64,000 nt of DNA from Blastomyces gilchristii SLH14081 (Eukaryota; Ascomycota; Eurotiomycetes; Onygenales; Ajellomycetaceae): positions 1,349,956 to 1,413,955 of the forward strand of contig NW_003101666.1 of the NCBI RefSeq assembly GCF_000003855.2. The letters are read 5' to 3'. Below, in pieces: positions 59,275 to 64,000 of the stretch. The notes under the pieces are model-generated. The model had not been told where the DNA came from, ran no database searches, and saw only the letters and a list, made by a program, of their open reading frames with translations. The position numbers and the translations under genes were made by a program. How positions within the stretch are numbered: the stretch's first letter is position 1; each line of letters begins with the position of its first letter.

Positions 59275-62200
59275 CGCTGTATCATCATTACCATTCAATC
59301 ATTCCTTCTTCTCAATTTTCTGAATACCAACCCTCTTGACAAATTCTTCAAATGCAGGCTTCATCAGTGACTTGGTGAGCTCATCAGCTATATTCACTGT
59401 AGAATCAACATGTTCCATCATGATTTCCTCTTTTTCAATCAAATTGTGAAGAATATGATATCTAATCTTGATATAGTGTGATCTTCATGTTAAGAATTCT
59501 CTCTTTGCTAGATTAATTGCTCTCTTATTATCAACTTATAGATGTGAGTATATTTTCACTTTTTCATCATTCATCAACCTGATGTCATATAATATATTAT
59601 TCAATCAGATTATCTCATAAGCTATCTTACTAGCTGTAATATATTTAGCTTCTGTGATTGATTTGATAATAGATATCTGTCTCTGTAACTGCTATGAGAT
59701 CAGTGACTCATTAATCAATATAATATAATCAGTAGTCAATTTGTATTGAGAATTCATCTCTGCTCAGTTCAAATCACAGTATATCACAGAACTCAGATTC
59801 TTATCACTGATCTTCTTTCTGTATAATATGTCATGATTTTTCATCTTCTTGATATAATGTAGAATATGCTTCAACACTGCTCAACATACTTTGTATGAAT
59901 ATGAGTTAAAATACAAGAGATAGTTAACTGTGAATACTAGATCTGATCAGCTGCTTGAGACTAAATACTACAATAATCTCAATTCTTGATAATATCTTAT
60001 AGCTGTAAAGTCATCATTCAATTCATCATTTTTATCAGATAAAAACTTCAGTTATATATCTATCATCATTGAGATCTCTGCAGGATTCATCTTATTTATA
60101 CTGAAATCTTCAAGAATTTTCTCAATATAATAACTCTGTGTAACTGCTAAATCATTATTTCTCTGATATTTAATCTTCATTTCAAGATATAACTTAATCT
60201 CTTCAATATTCTTTATCTTAAATCTCTTTATAATCTCTCTTAATACTCAGTCTAATTGCTGTTCTTGAGATTCTGTCATCTGATAATCATCAATATGCAA
60301 TATTAGATAGATCTTATAAACAGAGTGATATAGAAATTCATTATTATAAGATAATATCTTGAATCTTAATATAATAAGATGTTCTGTTACTAGAAAATAT
60401 TATATTCTCACAGCTTGCTTTATTTTATATAGACTCTGATAAAGTAGTCTTATCAAGCTCTCTCTATTATACTTAATATCTGTGAATAGTTATATATAGA
60501 TCATCTCATTCTGTGATAGTATATCATTCAAAAACATAGATATATAGTCAATTGATTTAATCTTTCATTCTTTGACAGTTAATATAGTAAATAGACTATA
60601 TAATATAGGCTCTGATATCACTGCAGTGTACAATCTCATATAATAAATACTCTGCTATTGTAAGAACTCTCTAATCACTTAGTAAGCTCTAAAGTGAATA
60701 ATTTCTCTCTTATTATTGAATTTCTGATCATATATTTATTTATCTGTAAGAATATTCATTTCTGAGATCTTTTCAATAATAATATATATCTTCTTCTATT
60801 CAAATATCTTAATCTTCTTTTTCATTGTCTCATGTTAATAGTCTCAGTCTGAGCTTCTCTTGACTTTCATTAGTGTAGTTAATCAGTCTGTCAGAATACT
60901 TAGAACAGAATCATTCTTATTAACAGAGTCTTTGAACTCTTCATTCATGATAAGCTGTATCTTATTATTTAGAAGATAGATTGAATTAATTGCACTCTCT
61001 AAGTTCTTATTAACAATTATCTTCAAAATATCTGACTTTTTCTTCACTAGATGTTATAGTAAGTAGTGCTGTTATTTCTCTCTGATATTCAGAATATTCA
61101 ATTCATTAGATAATTCATTGAATTCTCTCACTGTATTTACAGATGTATTTGCACTCATGTCAAGAGCTTTATTAAATATGATATCTCATGCAATCTTAAG
61201 ATGATATGTAACAGAATCTCACACATGATATTGATGTAATTCTTGATATTTAATCAGCTGTCATTTCTTGTTATCAGTTCTATCTGTAAGCTTATTCAAT
61301 ACTTTCAAATTCTTCTTATAAATCTTACACTCTCATCTCTGTATTTAATGAACAGAAGATTGCATCTCAGTTTATACTTTAAAAGATATAAGTGATATTT
61401 CTTTCTTACATTCAAATATCTTTATTGATATTGAGAATGTATTAATTATCATAATCACAGCTTACATTGCTTTACTTCAAAGTTCTCTTTCTAATTCACT
61501 ATTAAATAGTAGACTTTATATCTTTTCTATAACTATTTGATTCACATGTTTCACTGAGTTATTTAATTATGATATATCAGATGTAGTTATTTCATATATT
61601 TTTTCTTTACTCTGATAGTAGATCTTAAGTTCTTGACTTTTAAACTCTTCTTCATCATCTCAGTGTAGAGTTTCAACTTAATATTATATAGTTATCTTAA
61701 TATCTGTAATAAAGTTTATTAATCTTACAGTAGATTCTTTCTTTCTTATTATAAGAATTACTCATCTATAACAGATTATATTATCTGTTATACTCAATCA
61801 GTAGCTTACACTCTCTCTAGTGAAAGTGTTATTTCTATTGAAAAGTGTTTTTTCACTCTCTGTCAGATTGATGAAGAATCTCATTATCAGCTTGATAGCT
61901 TATATTATAGATATGAAGATTAAATATGTCATTTTTATCTGAATACAGACTTTGCAGAATAATAAAGCTTATTAGTTAATAATTCTCATCTCTAGATATA
62001 AATCTACTATCATTTTTACAATATTTATAGAATTTAGATATTTTAGCTTTTAATATCATTACATTATTGTAAGTTCTATAATCTTTGTATCATTTCTTTC
62101 AGATAGTGCTAATATTATGTTATCTTTCATTCATAATATATTCACAGGTTCAAAATCATCATTGAGTATAGCAAATCAGATCAAGTCTCTGTATATAACT

Positions 62201-62500
62201 GATCTTTTCATCTTATAGATATCATTCTCATTTAATCTTGCTGTAAATGAGAATATATAATTGAGAGATATAATTAACATAGTATGATTATTCTCATATA
62301 TCAACTGCTTATAGGTATAACTCTGATGTATAAGCTTACTCATACTTATGAGATTGACTTCTAACTTCAGAACATAGTGAATATTATTTAACAGCATATC
62401 TGTCTCTTTCACTGAAATCTTCATATCTTCTATAGCTGCAGCAGAGATCATCATTCTGTCTGTTATTTTCAATATTACTTTCACCTTCTGAGGTTTTATT
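59275..62500 (-). pseudogene. Copia pol (integrase, RT, RNase H), broken
   Basis: RT is recognisable near 60300 (LHIDDYQMTES, where the family has a YVDD-type motif). RNase H follows around 59760-59370 (TEAKYI near 59650, DNKRAINLAK near 59515, RYHILHNLIEKEEI and ADELTKSLMKP before 59340). The N-terminal part is open at 62484-62176. Integrase between about 62100 and 61000 is poorly readable. Stops are mainly TGA and TAA from C-to-T change. Confidence 0.75.
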
Positions 62501-62699
62501 ATGACAAGATCTCTATGAGATGTGATATGAGTGCCTGATTCAGAGTCTAGAATTCAGATATCTTTTTCTATCTAGTCACTTGCATAGGTCTTTTTCTTGA
62601 TGTAAAATACTTACTTCATAACATTGTGAACAGAAGCAGCATCTGTATTCTTCACATTCTTATCTTTATTCTTGTTTCTATTTGTATTGAAGTTTGAAG

Positions 62700-63146
62700 A
62701 ATGTTTCTCAGAGTATTTCTTTCAACAGTCAGTCTGAATATGATTAATCTTTTGACAATGATAGCAGGTTCTCACATTATTATCTCTATATTCAGGTTTG
62801 AATTCAGTGTTCTTATTCTTGTTATTGTCTTTATTCTTGTCTTTCTTATCCTTATCTTGCACATTGTTGATAGAATTTCTAGATATATCAGTATTTACTT
62901 CATTTGCAGCAGAGAGCTGTAAAAGAATATCACAGTACAGGCTTATAAAATCATTCTCTAAGAGTTGAGTATTATCTTTGTCAATTTGATTCATTCAATT
63001 TCTTATGAATGAGACTCAATCTCTGTTGACTTCTGTAAGTAATCTATTGAAAAACATGACATCTTCAATCTTATATTTCAGACAGATATAATCAGTTCTG
63101 ATAATAATTAATTATTCAATGAAAGCTCTGTCAGATTCTTTACTAT
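62700..63146 (-). pseudogene. Copia gag with CCHC knuckle, truncated
   Basis: Open at 62994-62722. The knuckle C-x2-C-x4-H-x4-C reads CYHCQKINHIQTDC near its end. A long Lys/Asp/Asn tract precedes it. The N-terminal part is cut off by LINE copy D. Confidence 0.75.
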
Positions 63147-63197
63147 TATTATTATTCTTCAATTATAGATGTATGCAGTCAGAGACTATGACATCTA

Positions 63198-63220
63198 CCT
63201 GAGAACTTTTAGTTCTCAGG
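63198..63220 (-). other. LINE 3'-terminal hairpin, copy D
   Basis: Perfect 10-bp stem CCTGAGAACT/AGTTCTCAGG with a 3-base loop. This is the best-preserved version. Confidence 0.8.
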
Positions 63221-63510
63221 GTTTTTCCTATATCTGTAAAGTTAACTATTATACATTCATCAATTTCAGATATGCAAAATCAGAAAATTCCAGCCCAGAA
63301 TACAAAAACCATTTACAAATTGCAGTGTTTTAACATCTTCTGATACTTTGAAACCATTTGACAATATCATGACAAAGGAAAAGAGAACACAGTCTTAAAG
63401 ATAGACACATTAAATAGATAGATAGAAAGAAATTGAAAGGAAAAGATAAAGTAAAGAAAGACTGTAACAAAACAAATTATTAAAAGATAGTATATAGCTG
63501 TTTTAACAGA

Positions 63511-64000
63511 CTATATCTGATTGATTTCCTCCTCTTCATATTCAGATAATTCTGAATTTAGTCATTTTCTTGTAGCTGCTTGAGTTTCTGATAGAAAGTC
63601 TATTAAGTATTTAATTCCTGTCTCAGTTGAGAATAAGAATCTCATATTTAATTGATTTAGATCATACTTCTCTTTCAATCTGGCTCTGAGACTATTGTAT
63701 AATGCACAGTGCATTACAATATGCTCAGAATTCTCATTTATATTGCAGAATGAGCATTCTATTGAGTCAAATCTATCATCAAATCTTTGTATATAAGATT
63801 TGAAATAGCCATGTCCTAGTTTCAGCTGTATTATAGATGAGAATATTTTCTTTTTACATTTAATTGAACAAGATTTCCACTTGGGTTTTGTTTCAAATCT
63901 TGAATAATGTATACTCTTCTTTTGTTTCTGCCAGCTTTCATTCCACTTGTCTAAACAAGATTCTTTTATTTTTCTCTTTATAAAAGACCAGGACACAATT
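63511..64000 (-). pseudogene. LINE copy D ORF2 C-terminus, one stop
   Basis: Open for 144 codons from 63996 to TGA 63562, then continuing in frame to TAG at 63511. The single TGA stands where the other reading suggests Trp. The C-terminal zinc motif CSFCNINENSEHIVMHC is intact (near 63750-63700), as are Trp residues at DKWNESWQK that are stops in copies A and B. Confidence 0.8.

Larger units (their letters stand above)
59011..63146 (-). mobile_element. Ty1/copia relic, minus strand, cut by LINE copy D
   Basis: From right to left on the minus strand: gag zinc knuckle (62770-62730), a VLKLEVNLISMSKL segment typical of the copia protease/integrase junction, integrase, RT and RNase H, then a polypurine tract (AAGGGGGGG, 59102-59094) and LTR. 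The order protease, integrase, RT, RNase H is that of copia, not Gypsy. The 5' end is lost at the LINE insertion. The body is strongly mutated; the LTR and last 90 bases are not. Confidence 0.85.
63147..64000 (-). mobile_element. LINE copy D, young, continues past the window
   Basis: The tail (ATT)n is at 63144-63157 in plus orientation, then hairpin, 3' UTR and ORF2 C-terminus. It retains many CC and GG that are lost in copies A to C, so it is the least mutated copy. Confidence 0.9.

Noticed and set aside
1..64000. CRISPR arrays, operons, ribosome binding sites, bacterial or viral genome segments
   Set aside because: Introns, fungal proteins and retrotransposons show eukaryotic DNA; the short repeats present are microsatellites and LINE tails.

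Overview
The window looks like a filamentous ascomycete (Pezizomycotina) chromosome with a two-compartment genome. Genes carry short spliceosomal introns with GT..AG ends. The gene set is fungal: a Bem1-type polarity scaffold, an Afg1-type mitochondrial ATPase and a division-1 chitin synthase. About 18 kb of ordinary GC content is embedded in very AT-rich DNA made almost wholly of decayed retrotransposons. Onygenales (Ajellomycetaceae-like genomes with GC-poor isochores) is my best guess, but it is an inference and not proven here.

Region 1 (1-40.9 kb) is a transposon graveyard. It holds a LINE with ORF1, ORF2 and an (AAT)n tail (copy A, to 5557). Next is a minus-strand chromodomain Gypsy (Gypsy-1, about 5.9-11.5 kb). 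A second LINE copy (B, 11552-27630) is split by a plus-strand Gypsy (Gypsy-2, 11998-25221). Gypsy-2 is itself split by Gypsy-3 (14908-22437), and Gypsy-3 is split by a 506-bp hAT-like element (18049-18554). The three insertions in copy B each have matching target-site duplications, so the stack is four levels deep. A minus-strand Gypsy-4 (28584-38985) follows and carries a chimeric retro-insertion: a tRNA-like head, a GC-normal body and a LINE tail, flanked by a 14-bp duplication. Fragments of a Gypsy-3 relative, a hAT end and LINE tails fill 39.2-40.9 kb.

Region 2 (40.9-59.1 kb) is the gene island. BEM1-like (43510-45982, +) has two apparent frame breaks, one caused by a perfect 31-bp tandem duplication. 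AFG1-like (48348-50440, +) has four exons. A 103-codon Cys-rich small gene lies at 52026-52337 (+). Chitin synthase (53300-57461, -) has four exons. A broken cytidine/blasticidin-deaminase-like pseudogene (58378-58609, -) lies near the right edge. The three long genes are housekeeping or morphogenesis genes with no visible functional linkage, apart from Bem1 and chitin synthase both serving polarised growth.

Region 3 (59.0-64.0 kb) is a minus-strand Ty1/copia relic whose LTR and polypurine tract sit at the island edge, interrupted by a younger LINE copy (D) that runs off the window.

The AT-rich regions are nearly free of CC, GG and CG but keep many CA and TG. Paired LTRs of Gypsy-4 differ at 27 of 165 positions, 26 of them transitions. 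This is strong C-to-T repeat mutation that does not show the classic CpA preference. The most interesting unexplained items are the chimeric tRNA-head/LINE-tail insertion, a hairpin kept in five LINE 3' ends, and antisense reading frames with a cysteine cluster in the 3' regions of two different Gypsy elements. All coordinates and alignments were made by eye.
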